Shown here: positions 1 through 8,496 of the stretch, one piece after another
How the letters are laid out: each line of letters begins with the position of its first letter
Numbering within the stretch: position 1 is the first letter of the stretch
Source: Rickettsiella endosymbiont of Rhagonycha lignosa
Lineage (GTDB): Bacteria; Pseudomonadota; Gammaproteobacteria; Diplorickettsiales; Diplorickettsiaceae
Assembly (NCBI RefSeq): GCF_964031165.1
Contig: NZ_OZ035011.1
Coordinates: forward strand, 216,001-280,000
Direction: 5' to 3'
DNA length: 64,000 bases
Position numbers and translations under genes: made by a program
Notes under the pieces: generated by a model
Database searches by the model: none
Told to the model about the DNA's origin: nothing
Seen by the model: only the letters and a program-made list of their open reading frames with translations

Positions 1-1169
1 AATTTAATATTGATATTATTAATGAAGGAATTAAAAAAGAATATTTTGTTATTGCAAGTGATCGTGCGCATTATTCTATTCCTGATATTTGTAATTATCT
101 AGGTATTGGTTCTGCTAATTTTATACAAATCAATACAGATACTAAGGGAAAAATGATTTTATCTGATTTTTATAAAAAGACAGAAAAATTGCTAAAAGAT
201 GATAAAACTATTGTTTGTATTATCCTAAATGCAGGAACCACGATTGATATGTGCATTGACCCTATTTTTGAAATTAGAAAAATAGTTAATATCTTGTTTG
301 AGAAATATAAGAAAGAAAAAATGCCCCACATTCATGCTGATAGTGTGGCAGGATGGGCTTGGCTCTTTTTTAAAGATATTAATATTAATAAGCTCGATAT
401 GAAAATAAATCCTAAAAAAATATTAACTATCTATAAATCTATTTCCCAAATAGCTCATGCAGATTCTTTTTCTGCTGATTTTCATAAAACAGGATTATCG
501 CCTTATTGCTCAACTTTCTTTATTGTAAAAAATCATCAAGATATATATTCTCTTACTAAACATGGAGAATCTAACCTTAAAAATTTGAATAATTTTGGAG
601 ATTTTCATGTGCATCATTTTTCATTAGAGAATTCTCGAAGTTCACTTGGCATCGTTTCTGCTTATGTTGCTTTACAAAAATTAGGCTGGACTGGTTTTCA
701 ACACTATTTAATTAAAATGTTAGCAATTGGAAACCTATTTAGAAAGATTATTTTAGATTCTTATAATATGTATATTCATATAATTAACTCAAATACAAAT
801 GGTTTTGAAACTTTGATAAAAATAAACTTTTTTGCAGATAAAAAATCCTGGAATGAGATATTGCTATCATCTATAGATGAGAAAAATACTTACATTAATA
901 TTTGTTTAAAATTTAAGGATTTTATTTATAATAAAATATTTAATGAACTTCAAGACTTGCCACTTATAGGATTTGTACCATTTTATAAAATTCAAAGCAT
1001 AGATGAGCCATTACCTTGTTATTTAATATATCCAATGTCTCTTTTTACAACCGAAAAGGATATAATTAATATTCTAGATTCCTTAATTAGTTTAAAGTAT
1101 AAATTTGAATCTAATATGGATAATTTAGTTGTAAGTAATGTTTCTAACCTATCTACACCTCCTCGGTAA
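1..1169 (+). CDS. PLP-dependent group II decarboxylase, 5' end outside window
   Basis: The frame is open from base 3, before the first internal ATG at 153, so the gene starts upstream of the window. The visible part has fold-type I group II decarboxylase features: an SxH-like segment (DRAHYSIPD) near the left edge, a GTT turn (NAGTTID), the Asp that contacts the pyridine ring (HADSVAG, Asp codon 339-341) and the PLP-binding lysine (DFHKTG, Lys codon 486-488). The family decarboxylates aromatic, acidic or basic L-amino acids; nothing visible fixes the substrate. It ends 283 bp before the phage genes on the same strand. The AT-rich codon use resembles the orphan genes further on. Confidence 0.8.
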   Translation, partial: FNIDIINEGIKKEYFVIASDRAHYSIPDICNYLGIGSANFIQINTDTKGKMILSDFYKKTEKLLKDDKTIVCIILNAGTTIDMCIDPIFEIRKIVNILFEKYKKEKMPHIHADSVAGWAWLFFKDININKLDMKINPKKILTIYKSISQIAHADSFSADFHKTGLSPYCSTFFIVKNHQDIYSLTKHGESNLKNLNNFGDFHVHHFSLENSRSSLGIVSAYVALQKLGWTGFQHYLIKMLAIGNLFRKIILDSYNMYIHIINSNTNGFETLIKINFFADKKSWNEILLSSIDEKNTYINICLKFKDFIYNKIFNELQDLPLIGFVPFYKIQSIDEPLPCYLIYPMSLFTTEKDIINILDSLISLKYKFESNMDNLVVSNVSNLSTPPR

Positions 1170-1452
1170 ATTTTTTTTTAATTAATGCATATTAACTTTT
1201 CTTTACCTGTAGAAAGCAACCCTGAATTTTCAATCTAATACACTTTCAAGAAAATTTTCCTAACCATACCCCCATATATACCGTTGGCAATTTACATTAG
1301 GTATTTAGATAATAATCCAATAAATACTATAAAAGTATTTATTGAGACTCCTGCGTCGTGGAGATTTTACGGAGCTATCCGGAGTAAATAGTCGGGACTT
1401 AGACGATTTTAAGGCTTAATCGTGACGGGGATAATGTCGGAGGAAGTGAAGA
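1170..1452. other. Intergenic leader before phage head genes
   Basis: No gene is visible here. The left part is AT-rich. From about 1345 the composition changes and is less AT-rich. A 6-bp stem (1403-1408 with 1418-1423, loop of 9) lies shortly before a strong ribosome binding site (GGAGGAAG, 1438-1445) for the scaffold gene. In P22-type phages the portal and terminase genes would come just upstream; they are not here. Confidence 0.4.
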
Positions 1453-2127
1453 ATGAATGAAAATATAACGATGGAAAATATACCCAATACTGAAGCAAAC
1501 ATTGAAACTGAATCCGCCGTACCTGTTGAAAAAACGATACCGCAATCCGTGGTTGATAATGTCGTTAAACAAGCAAAAAATCATGCGTATGAACAAGGTA
1601 AAAAGGTAGCCAAAGAAGAATTAGCTCAACAAGCGAATACTTCTGCTTCTAGCCAAACTTCAACGCCGCTAACGACAGAAGATGTACAAAATATGATTTC
1701 CAATCATACGTCTCAACAAGTCAATGAATGGCAAGCTCAACAAATCGCACAACAGTTTTTAAGTAAATTAAGTTTAGCCAAAGATAAATATCCCGATTTT
1801 GAAGAAACATTAGCGAATCTAGAAGTACACAAATTTCCTGAAGTAGTGCAACTCGCTAATAATGTTGATAATACCGCAGAAATTATGTATGAATTAGGTA
1901 AAAATCCTAGTAAAGCGGTGATATTAAAACAATTAGCTCAATTGAATCCTAAAATGGGTGCTTTAGAAATACAGCGCTTATCGGATTCCATTAAACAAAA
2001 TCAAGCTGCAAAACAAGGGCCAATCGCACATCCACCTCTTTCTCAACTCTCACCCTCATTAACAAAAATAGATAATGGTCCAGTTACCGTCAGTGATTAT
2101 CGTAATCAAGCTTGGTTACGCGCTTAA
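1453..2127 (+). CDS. Putative phage scaffolding protein (P22 gp8 position)
   Basis: A 224-aa, Gln/Ala-rich, probably helical protein with no membrane segment or signal peptide. It has a strong ribosome binding site (GGAGGAAG) 7 bases before the ATG. It lies directly before a P22-like coat protein gene, where P22-like phages carry the scaffolding protein that guides procapsid assembly and then leaves. Charged and Gln-rich stretches fit a scaffold, but I see no diagnostic motif, so the role rests mainly on position. At 224 aa it is shorter than P22 gp8 (about 300 aa). Confidence 0.55.
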   Translation: MNENITMENIPNTEANIETESAVPVEKTIPQSVVDNVVKQAKNHAYEQGKKVAKEELAQQANTSASSQTSTPLTTEDVQNMISNHTSQQVNEWQAQQIAQQFLSKLSLAKDKYPDFEETLANLEVHKFPEVVQLANNVDNTAEIMYELGKNPSKAVILKQLAQLNPKMGALEIQRLSDSIKQNQAAKQGPIAHPPLSQLSPSLTKIDNGPVTVSDYRNQAWLRA

Positions 2128-2189
2128 CTGCTGATTCACTTAACCATTATCTCCACAATAATAATACGAATGTACGGAGATTATTTTTC

Positions 2190-3431
2190 ATGGCATTGCC
2201 AAATAACAATCTAGAACAAGTTGTTACCTATCAAGCCTCAAGTTTAGCTTATTTATTAAATCTTAATTGTTTTGTTTCCACAGCAAATACTCAATTTAAA
2301 AACTTTGAAAAAATCGAAGCGAATTTAGGTGATACGATTAGTTTTGATAAACCGCCTCGCTATGTCACCAACGATTCTTTGATTGCAAAATTTCAAGACT
2401 CTGAACATCGTGAACATACACTGACTGTTGATAAAGCCGCCAATACCGCATATGCCTTTAATGTGCAGCAGTTTATTTTTAATGTCAGAGATTATATGGA
2501 AAAATTTGGTAAAGCTGCCATTGCAGAATTATCAGCCAAAGTAGAAGCCGATGTTGCTTGCAATGCCTTAACACATACCTATCGTTTTTATGGTGATGGA
2601 AAAAAAGCGCTTAATAGTTATGGTGATTTGGCGCAGATGTTAGCTAATTACCGTAATTATGGCGCAACGCAAGATTCTCCCAAAGTGTATTTACCGGATA
2701 TGGCTATCCCCTCCATTATTAATAGTGGTCTTAGCCAGTTTGTTTTAGATCGAAACAAAGAAACGGCTAATTCCTGGGAACTCGGCAACTTTGCACGTGC
2801 TCAATTTTATCAATCCAATTTATTACCCATTCATTTAGCAGGAGATTGTGGAAATGCGAGTACTCTTTTAACGGTAGAAAGCACCAATGATCCGAGTGGT
2901 AAAAATATCACGCAGTTAACCTTAAGTGGTGTTGATAAGAAATCAGCGAATGCTTTTAAAACGAACGATCTTATTCAATTTCAAGATACGGATGTATTTA
3001 AACTGCGTTACTTAACCTTCATTGGCCATCAACCCTCAGCACAACCTGTGCAATGTCGGGTAATTAAAGATGCGGCTTCAGATGATAAAGGCAATGTGAC
3101 GATTAATATTTTTCCCGCTTTAGTGGCTGATTCGAGTACTGCGTATCAGAATATCACCACTAACATTGTCAAAGGCATGCAAATCAAAGCCTTACCTAAC
3201 CATCGGGCAGGTTTAATTGTCGGGGGCAATGCCTTATACGTGGGCATGCCCCGTTTACCGGAAGAAGTTCCTTTTCCGACAGCTAATCAAGCTGATTCTG
3301 ATACGGGTGTTTCTTTACGCATGTATTACGGTTCATTGTTCGGTCAAAATCAACGTGGTTTTGTGCATGATGTGATTTGGGGCTCGACCTTAGTGGATGA
3401 ATATGCCATGAGGATTGTGTTTCCAGTATAA
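2190..3431 (+). CDS. P22-like major coat protein (gp5 family)
   Basis: A 413-aa protein starting at ATG 2190, preceded by ACGGAGA at 2174-2180. The frame is open back to a TTG at 2112, but that start would overlap the scaffold gene and lacks a good site, so 2190 is preferred. The N-terminal half looks like the P22 coat family: a start region rich in Asn and Leu, a GDTI(S)F(D)KPPRY segment near residues 45-55, and a helical middle followed by an Ala-rich region. The length fits the family (about 400-430 aa). The protein would form the procapsid shell. It sits between the scaffold and gp4-like genes, as in P22-type head modules. Confidence 0.75.
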   Translation: MALPNNNLEQVVTYQASSLAYLLNLNCFVSTANTQFKNFEKIEANLGDTISFDKPPRYVTNDSLIAKFQDSEHREHTLTVDKAANTAYAFNVQQFIFNVRDYMEKFGKAAIAELSAKVEADVACNALTHTYRFYGDGKKALNSYGDLAQMLANYRNYGATQDSPKVYLPDMAIPSIINSGLSQFVLDRNKETANSWELGNFARAQFYQSNLLPIHLAGDCGNASTLLTVESTNDPSGKNITQLTLSGVDKKSANAFKTNDLIQFQDTDVFKLRYLTFIGHQPSAQPVQCRVIKDAASDDKGNVTINIFPALVADSSTAYQNITTNIVKGMQIKALPNHRAGLIVGGNALYVGMPRLPEEVPFPTANQADSDTGVSLRMYYGSLFGQNQRGFVHDVIWGSTLVDEYAMRIVFPV

Positions 3432-3453
3432 AAAATAATAAAAAGGATCCCGC

Positions 3454-4113
3454 ATGAGTTGTACGGTGACTGAAATAATTACTAAGGCCTGGAATTTATC
3501 GGGCATCGTCGCAGCCCAAGCAGAAACCGTCAGTGGTGATCAACTAAGCGATGGGCTTGAACATCTGAATGATTTTTTGGCCTTGCAGAATGCGAATGCT
3601 CGAATGATTCCTTATACGCGTGTTCAACAACTCACTTGTGTAGCGCATTCGGAAGAACTGTTTGTTCAGCATTTACTGAGTTTAGATTCATTAACATTAA
3701 GTGAAGAAAAACCCAGTTGTTATTTATTACAGTCCTTACCTTTATTAGGAAGAAAACAATATTTTAATCAAGATTCTTCTTTATTTTTACGACCACGGTT
3801 TTATCATTTAGAAAAAACCAAAGGGGGAAGTCTTCTTTTTTTAAGTCCCACACCGGATAAGACTTATTCTCTTAAACTCGTTGGGAAATTTGGTTTAACC
3901 GAAGTCAATCCTAATGATGATTTAAGTGCGATCTTTGATCGCGATTATCTTCTCTATCTTCGCTATGGTTTAGCCGATTATTTATGTGATCTTTATAACC
4001 ATCCCTTTTCAGCTAAAGGAAAACTAAAAGAAATAGAAAGAAAATTACTTGATGCATCCCCCCTTGATCTGAGTATGGAGAAGATCTTCATGTTTCATTC
4101 GAAAACAGTATGA
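3454..4113 (+). CDS. P22 gp4-like head-completion / tail accessory factor
   Basis: A 219-aa protein. Its N-terminus, with a helical segment and a DxLxDGLxxLNDFLALxNA pattern (residues about 28-48), matches the gp4 (packaged-DNA stabilisation) family, which binds the portal ring after DNA packaging and forms the platform for the tail. It begins 22 bp after the coat gene behind AAAGGATCC. Its stop overlaps the next start by 4 bases (ATGA, 4110-4113), so the two are likely translationally coupled. P22 gp4 is shorter (166 aa); the extra C-terminal part here is charged. Confidence 0.7.
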   Translation: MSCTVTEIITKAWNLSGIVAAQAETVSGDQLSDGLEHLNDFLALQNANARMIPYTRVQQLTCVAHSEELFVQHLLSLDSLTLSEEKPSCYLLQSLPLLGRKQYFNQDSSLFLRPRFYHLEKTKGGSLLFLSPTPDKTYSLKLVGKFGLTEVNPNDDLSAIFDRDYLLYLRYGLADYLCDLYNHPFSAKGKLKEIERKLLDASPLDLSMEKIFMFHSKTV

Positions 4114-5498
4114 AACAGCTTCCTGTCGCGATGGTCGGTGGCAATGGTTTTGGTCGTTACCCAAAAATATCTGCTGAACAAACTTTTAATATGCTAGTGA
4201 GTGATGAATTCCTCGTTCCATTTGCCGGTTATAAAAAAGTATTAGCGATTGCAGAAAAAGGATCGGGGCGCGGATTATTTAACAGTGTGCGTTTTAATCA
4301 TTTAATTGCCGTCATCGATAACGGTGTCTACATCATCGGCCGAACCTTGTATGCACAACATATTGGTAGTCTAGAAACCTTTACAGGCGAAGTATTAATT
4401 ACAGAAAACGAAAAAGAGGAGATAGCAATTTGCGATCAAAAAGATATATTTATTTTTAATGTCCGTGATTCAACGTTTAAAAAAGCGGAATTAGATTTTG
4501 TTCCTAGCTTTATTGCTTATCATAATGGTCGTTTTATCGCGCCTGATAGTGAACATGCTGAGTGGCGTTTGTGTGATGAAGAAAATAGTTTGCAGTGGCC
4601 TCAAGATAGCAGCCATGTCGGTGAATTTCAAACTAAAGCGGATAATCCCTTAGCGGTGGTCCCTTTACCAGGAAGAGGTAATGCGCTTTTTGTTATAGGA
4701 TCTACGGTCACAGAATGTTGGTCTGATATAGGGTTAACTCTATTTCCCTACCAACGTGCTTCCAGTTTCAATATTGACTATGGCTGTTTAAATCCAGCAA
4801 CGATTGCTGCAAGTGACCAGTTTACTGTTTGGTTAGCGTGTAATGAGAAATCAGGTCCTGTCATTCTATTAAGTGATGGGGGTTCGATTCAGCAAATTTC
4901 TACCGAAGGGATTAACTTTAAATTTTCGCAGTTAAAAAATCCAAACAATGCTTATGGGTTTTTATTCAAACAAGATGGACATTTAATTTATCAGCTGACT
5001 TTTCCAGAAGATAACTTAACGTACGCCTATGATTTTAATACCCAGCATTTTTTTACACTCACTAATGGATCGTTGGATGCACATATTGCTAAAAAAGCAG
5101 TTTACTTTCATGGCAGTTATTATTTTATTAGTTTTATTGATGGCCATGTGTATGAATTAAATTCCTGCTATAACGAAGCCGACGGAAAAGAGATTCCAAG
5201 AATTAGAATTACACCACCCATCCGTTCTGCTGATACGAATTATTTTATTGCACAAAAATTAACAATTCCTATCGAGCAAGGTCATAGTTCGTCTCTACAA
5301 CGGGTGGATTTATCCTTATCCAAAGATGGAGGAATTACTTTTTGTTCAGCGCTATCTAAAGTTTTAAATCCCTTAGCGCATCGACAAAATCAACTAAGTT
5401 GGTGGCGCTTAGGTCGCACCAATGATCTGACCTTACAGTTTAATTTCTGGGGGCAGGATCGTTTTGTGGTGGGCAATGGCCTCTTGAGTATTCTATGA
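4110..5498 (+). CDS. P22 gp10-like packaged DNA stabilisation protein
   Basis: A 462-aa protein, close to P22 gp10 (472 aa), which forms the hexameric tail hub between gp4 and the needle. The N-terminal block with the NGFGRYPKISAEQTFNM pattern (residues about 12-28) and the repeated beta-rich segments are typical of the family. The sequence has many short beta strands, no signal peptide and no membrane span. The start overlaps the gp4-like stop (ATGA) and the end overlaps the next start (ATGA, 5495-5498), so the head-completion genes form a tightly packed operon. Confidence 0.75.
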   Translation: MKQLPVAMVGGNGFGRYPKISAEQTFNMLVSDEFLVPFAGYKKVLAIAEKGSGRGLFNSVRFNHLIAVIDNGVYIIGRTLYAQHIGSLETFTGEVLITENEKEEIAICDQKDIFIFNVRDSTFKKAELDFVPSFIAYHNGRFIAPDSEHAEWRLCDEENSLQWPQDSSHVGEFQTKADNPLAVVPLPGRGNALFVIGSTVTECWSDIGLTLFPYQRASSFNIDYGCLNPATIAASDQFTVWLACNEKSGPVILLSDGGSIQQISTEGINFKFSQLKNPNNAYGFLFKQDGHLIYQLTFPEDNLTYAYDFNTQHFFTLTNGSLDAHIAKKAVYFHGSYYFISFIDGHVYELNSCYNEADGKEIPRIRITPPIRSADTNYFIAQKLTIPIEQGHSSSLQRVDLSLSKDGGITFCSALSKVLNPLAHRQNQLSWWRLGRTNDLTLQFNFWGQDRFVVGNGLLSIL

Positions 5499-5758
5499 AG
5501 ATTCCTAACTTACCGCATGAAAAACCGATTAATGAAGAGGGACAATGGACTTCTGCGTGGAGTTTATGGCTACAGCAAATAACAACTTTACTACAAACCC
5601 ACTTATCCGATGAAGGTTTTCAACTGCCACTCAAACCGACTTCCATTATTACGCAATTAGATCAACCCAATAAAACGGGTCGTTTGATCTATGACATGAA
5701 TACTCAGCAATTTAAAGGTAACGTCAATGGTCATTTTAAAGTATTTCAGTTGGACTAA
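5495..5758 (+). CDS. Small phage protein of unknown function
   Basis: An 87-aa protein overlapping the gp10-like stop by 4 bases and ending 3 bases before the next start. It has a Pro/Trp-rich N-terminus with a WSLWLQQI segment and a C-terminus with alternating polar and hydrophobic residues (GRLIYD, GHFKVFQLD). I do not recognise a family. Its position between the tail hub and the ejection-protein gene suggests a small virion or tail-associated protein; that is inference from context only. Confidence 0.6.
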   Translation: MKIPNLPHEKPINEEGQWTSAWSLWLQQITTLLQTHLSDEGFQLPLKPTSIITQLDQPNKTGRLIYDMNTQQFKGNVNGHFKVFQLD

Positions 5759-5761
5759 GAC

Positions 5762-6130
5762 ATGAGTGTTTTTGGTGATATTGGAAACTTTTTATGGGGA
5801 GGTAATGATGCTGCTAGCCAGGCGGGGAATTATTACAATCAAATACCCGATATCTTAAAACAGTATTTAAAACCTTATGTTGACAGGGGTAATGCGGTTT
5901 TTCCGCAATTACAAGGACAATACGATCAACTATTAAACCATCCAGGTGATTTATTAAATAAACTCGGTCAAGGTTATCAACAATCTCCCGGTTATCAATT
6001 TCAACTCAATCAAGCATTAAGCGCAGGGAACAGAGCTTCAGCGGCTAAAGGAATGTTAGGTAGCCCTATGCAGCAACAACAAGCACAGCAAACAGCGAGT
6101 CAATTTACGAACCAGCTGCAGAATTATTAA
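5762..6130 (+). pseudogene. Phage DNA-ejection protein gene, 3' end lost at IS481 fragment
   Basis: The 122 aa that remain have a Gly/Asn/Gln-rich N-terminus (GDIGNFLWGG) and a helical Gln-rich tail (GNRASAAKGMLGSPMQQQQAQQ). That style, and the position after gp10, fit P22 gp7-like internal ejection proteins. The frame stops at TAA 6128-6130. Transposase coding sequence in another frame is readable from about 6115, so the last residues (LQNY) probably come from the inserted IS fragment and the native 3' end is gone. A possible remnant lies at 8123-8212, beyond the insertion elements. Confidence 0.6.
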
Positions 6131-6537
6131 ATGGGACTGTATTACCATTTTTTGAATTAAATGAAATGGGAATATTACGCATACTGACCGATCGTGGCAC
6201 TGAGTTTTGTGGAAAGGTAGAACAACATGATTATGAGCTGTATTTGGCCGTCAATGCGATTGAGCATACCAAAACAAAAGCCTATCATCCGCAAACTAAC
6301 GGAATTTGTGAACGCTTTCATAAAACGATTTTACAGGAATTTTATCAAGTGGCATTTCGTAAAAAGATTTATGCTTCTCTTGACGAATTGCAAAAAGACT
6401 TGGATGATTGGCTCGCTTATTACAATAACAAGCGAACTCATCAAGGAAAAATGTGCTGTGGGCGTACGCCGATAGAAACATTTTTTGAGGGTAAAAAAAT
6501 CTGGCAGGAAAAAGTTGACAGTCTTAACTTCAACTGA
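6115..6537 (+). pseudogene. IS481-family transposase, 3' fragment
   Basis: The frame reads through about 6115-6165 before the first usable ATG at 6166, so only the C-terminal integrase core remains. Visible rve features are the second catalytic Asp region (LTDRGTEFCG), the HPQTNGICERFHKT block with the catalytic Glu, and the YYNNKRTHQGK / GRTPIETF C-terminus typical of IS481 elements. The N-terminal HTH and first Asp are missing. There is no ribosome binding site, so it should be non-functional. The 3' end of the element, with GTTTGAACCACTACA, continues to about 6594. It interrupts the phage ejection gene. Confidence 0.8.
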
Positions 6538-6617
6538 CAGTAAGCACGACTGAAAAAATGGGTAACTGTCACATTAAGTTTGAACCACTACAACTAAGAA
6601 ATTATGCTGGCTTTGGG

Positions 6618-7950
6618 GAGCCTGTAAATAAAATTGTGTAAGTGCTTATTATTAACTAAGCTAGCGGACAAAAGCGCTAGTGCTACTTGAGAAATAAGCA
6701 ATGAAACAAGAACAAGAAATAAACCTAGACCCAAAATTAATAAACGAATTGGCTAAATCTATAAAGAGTGAAAAAGATATATCTGCTCTCAGCAAGCAGC
6801 TATTAAAACTCACCGTAGAACGAGCAATGGATGCTGAACTAGACGAGCATCTTGGCTACGAAAAGCACGCGATAGAAGGCAAGAATACGGGAAATAGCCG
6901 CAATGGTTATTCGCCGAAGCGATTAAAGGGTGATTTTGGCGAAGTTGAAATGAACACGCCTAGAGACCGAAATAGTACGTTTGAACCCCAACTTATTCGC
7001 AAAGGCCAAACGCGTCTCACGGAATTTGATGAACAGATTTTAGCGCTTTATGCCCGAGGTATGACCACACGCGATATTGCGGCTACGTTCAAAGAAATGT
7101 ACGGTGCCGAGGTATCGCATAGCTTGATTTCTAAAGTAACTGAAGCCGTTATGGATGAGGTTACGGTCTGGCAGAATCGTCCCTTAGAAGCAGTCTATCC
7201 CATCCTGTATTTAGATTGTATCGTTGTTAAATGTCATCAAGATAAACGGGTCATCAATAAATCCATTTATTTAGCTTTAGCCATTAATGCTGAGGGGAAA
7301 AAGGAATTACTAGGCTTGTGGATAGCCGAAACCGAGGGTGCAAAATTTTGGCTCTCTGTATTAACCGAATTAAATAATCGTGGAGTTAAGGATATTTTTA
7401 TTGCTTGCGTTGATGGATTAAGCGGATTTCCAGAGGCGATAAATGCGGTATTCCCAAAAACTAAAATTCAGCTATGTATTGTGCATCTTATTCGGTATTC
7501 GTTACGCTACGTACCGCATAAGGACATGAAAGCCGTTGTAGCGGATCTTAAGGTTATTTATCGTGCTATTTCTATTGAGCAAGCGGAAGAAGCACTTCTC
7601 TTGTTTAGTGAAAAATGGGATAAAAAATATCCAGCCATTAGCCGTTCATGGCATAAAAACTGGAGTAATATTGTGACCTTATTTGATTATCCTGACGACA
7701 TACGGAAAATTATTTATACTACCAATGCCATTGAATCACTCAATAGTGTTATTAGAAAATCGATTAATAATCGTAAAATTTTTCCTAATGACCAATCGGC
7801 ATTAAAAGTTGTATATTTAGCTGTACAGAAGGCATCACAAAAGTGGACTATGTCTTTACATGACTGGAGAGCTGCTATGAATCGATTCGCTATCGAATTC
7901 GAGGGCAGATTCTCCTAACTCGGCATTTACACAAAATGGTTTACAGGCTC
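6618..7950 (+). mobile_element. IS256-family insertion sequence
   Basis: A 1333-bp element bounded by 28-bp imperfect inverted repeats. The left end (6618-6645) begins GAGCCTGTAAA and ends TTGTGTAAGTGC; the right end (7923-7950), reverse-complemented, begins GAGCCTGTAAA and ends TTGTGTAAATGC. They differ at 5 positions. One complete transposase lies between them. No 8-9 bp target duplication is evident. Just outside the ends, GGGG is present on both sides, but 7 more bases separate it from the repeat on the right. The element lies 3' of the IS481 fragment, so it may have arrived separately. Confidence 0.85.
6701..7918 (+). CDS. IS256-family (Mutator-like) transposase
   Basis: A 405-aa, full-length transposase. 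The catalytic DDE residues are visible with family spacing: Asp172 (YLDCIVV), Asp238 (CVDGLSGFPEAI) and Glu345 (TTNAIESLN). The N-terminal region carries the usual DEHLGYEKH and GNSRNGYSPKRLKG segments involved in DNA binding. It starts 56 bp inside the left inverted repeat and ends just before the right one. No frameshift or internal stop is seen, so the element could still be active. Confidence 0.92.
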   Translation: MKQEQEINLDPKLINELAKSIKSEKDISALSKQLLKLTVERAMDAELDEHLGYEKHAIEGKNTGNSRNGYSPKRLKGDFGEVEMNTPRDRNSTFEPQLIRKGQTRLTEFDEQILALYARGMTTRDIAATFKEMYGAEVSHSLISKVTEAVMDEVTVWQNRPLEAVYPILYLDCIVVKCHQDKRVINKSIYLALAINAEGKKELLGLWIAETEGAKFWLSVLTELNNRGVKDIFIACVDGLSGFPEAINAVFPKTKIQLCIVHLIRYSLRYVPHKDMKAVVADLKVIYRAISIEQAEEALLLFSEKWDKKYPAISRSWHKNWSNIVTLFDYPDDIRKIIYTTNAIESLNSVIRKSINNRKIFPNDQSALKVVYLAVQKASQKWTMSLHDWRAAMNRFAIEFEGRFS

Positions 7951-7960
7951 TCGTGTCCCC

Positions 7961-8120
7961 AAAATTTGTTCGCATCACGTGACTTATGTTAAGCCCCGAT
8001 TCGTCCGGCGTCCGCCACGCACTGGCTACCATCATGACTTGACGGCGTGATGCGTTTCCTGCTTCGCCCGTCAACGCACGCCTATCGCGGGCTCTTCGAC
8101 CGCACTTCGTGCTCTCCATG
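7961..8120. other. GC-rich block of foreign composition
   Basis: This stretch is much richer in G+C than its surroundings: 51 of 80 bases at 8041-8120 are G or C, while the flanks are clearly AT-rich. Several open frames cross it on both strands, but none has a convincing start, motif or ribosome binding site. It begins about 10 bp beyond the right end of the IS256 element. It is probably the remnant of another inserted repeat or element. I do not recognise it. Confidence 0.45.
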
Positions 8121-8122
8121 TC

Positions 8123-8212
8123 TCATCGAAAGCTTTAGCCATTGCCGTGCATCAACAACCTTCGCAACAACGTTTAACTCAATTAATCCAACGTATGGCC
8201 GAAATATTTTAA
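8123..8212 (+). pseudogene. 3' coding remnant, possibly of the interrupted phage gene
   Basis: After the GC-rich block the frame encodes a Gln-rich, protein-like tail (KALAIAVHQQPSQQRL then TQLIQRMAEIF) ending at TAA 8210-8212. It resembles the composition of the phage ejection-type protein cut at 6130, and a perfect palindrome follows the stop directly. The frame is open leftwards only to 8051, inside the GC-rich block, with no start. That it is the missing 3' end of the ejection gene is inference. Confidence 0.35.
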
Positions 8213-8232
8213 TAATTTTTATAAAAATTATT
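8211..8232. terminator. Perfect 22-bp A/T palindrome after coding remnant
   Basis: The sequence is a perfect 22-bp palindrome with arms AATAATTTTTA / TAAAAATTATT and no unpaired loop, overlapping the stop codon of the remnant. It could have been the intrinsic terminator of the lost phage gene, but the stem is entirely A/T, so it would be weak. Confidence 0.35.
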
Positions 8233-8355
8233 CTAGGTTATCTGAAATACATCCAAAGTATTATTAGAACGTTGTGTGCCAGAATTGTACCAGACTGAGA
8301 TTTAATCTACGTAAACTACCGTGGTTTTCAGTAGGTTATTAAGTTTGCAAAGTAC

Positions 8356-8440
8356 CGCAAGTTGTTGATTATTAATGATTTTTAAATTTAAATACCAAGT
8401 TCGAAGCCTGGTACTCTATCCAGCTGAGCTACGGGCGCAT
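8356..8440. repeat. Direct repeat, left copy, carrying a 5' half tRNA-Arg
   Basis: This copy matches 10517-10600 almost base for base: a shared CGCAAGTTGTTGATT... segment, about 3 differing bases near 8386, then the same 5' half tRNA. Similarity continues at lower level to about 8490 (CGGCATT, AACAGTTTAT, CAGCTAGT). The two copies flank the integrase remnant and the cargo gene, so they look like boundary repeats of a small integrated island. Confidence 0.75.
8391..8438 (-). pseudogene. tRNA-Arg(UCG) 5' half, left copy
   Basis: On the minus strand the sequence has an acceptor 5' strand (GCGCCCG), a D-arm (GCTCAGCTGGATAGAGT), and an anticodon stem-loop CCAGG-CTTCGAA-CTTGG with anticodon TCG. 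After the anticodon stem it ends: no variable loop, T-arm (GGTTCGAATCC) or 3' acceptor follows. Upstream, TTAAAAT followed by a GC-rich GCCGGGC discriminator looks like a stable-RNA promoter. It cannot make a functional tRNA. Confidence 0.75.
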
Positions 8441-8496
8441 GATCCCAAAGAGCCCGGCATTTTAACAGTTTATCCTTCATCCAGCTAGTCTCTTGC

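Noticed and set aside
7856..8119. 87-aa reverse-strand frame across the IS256 end and the GC-rich block
   Set aside because: It overlaps the transposase 3' end and the inverted repeat, has no ribosome binding site, and its open frame follows from GC-rich composition.
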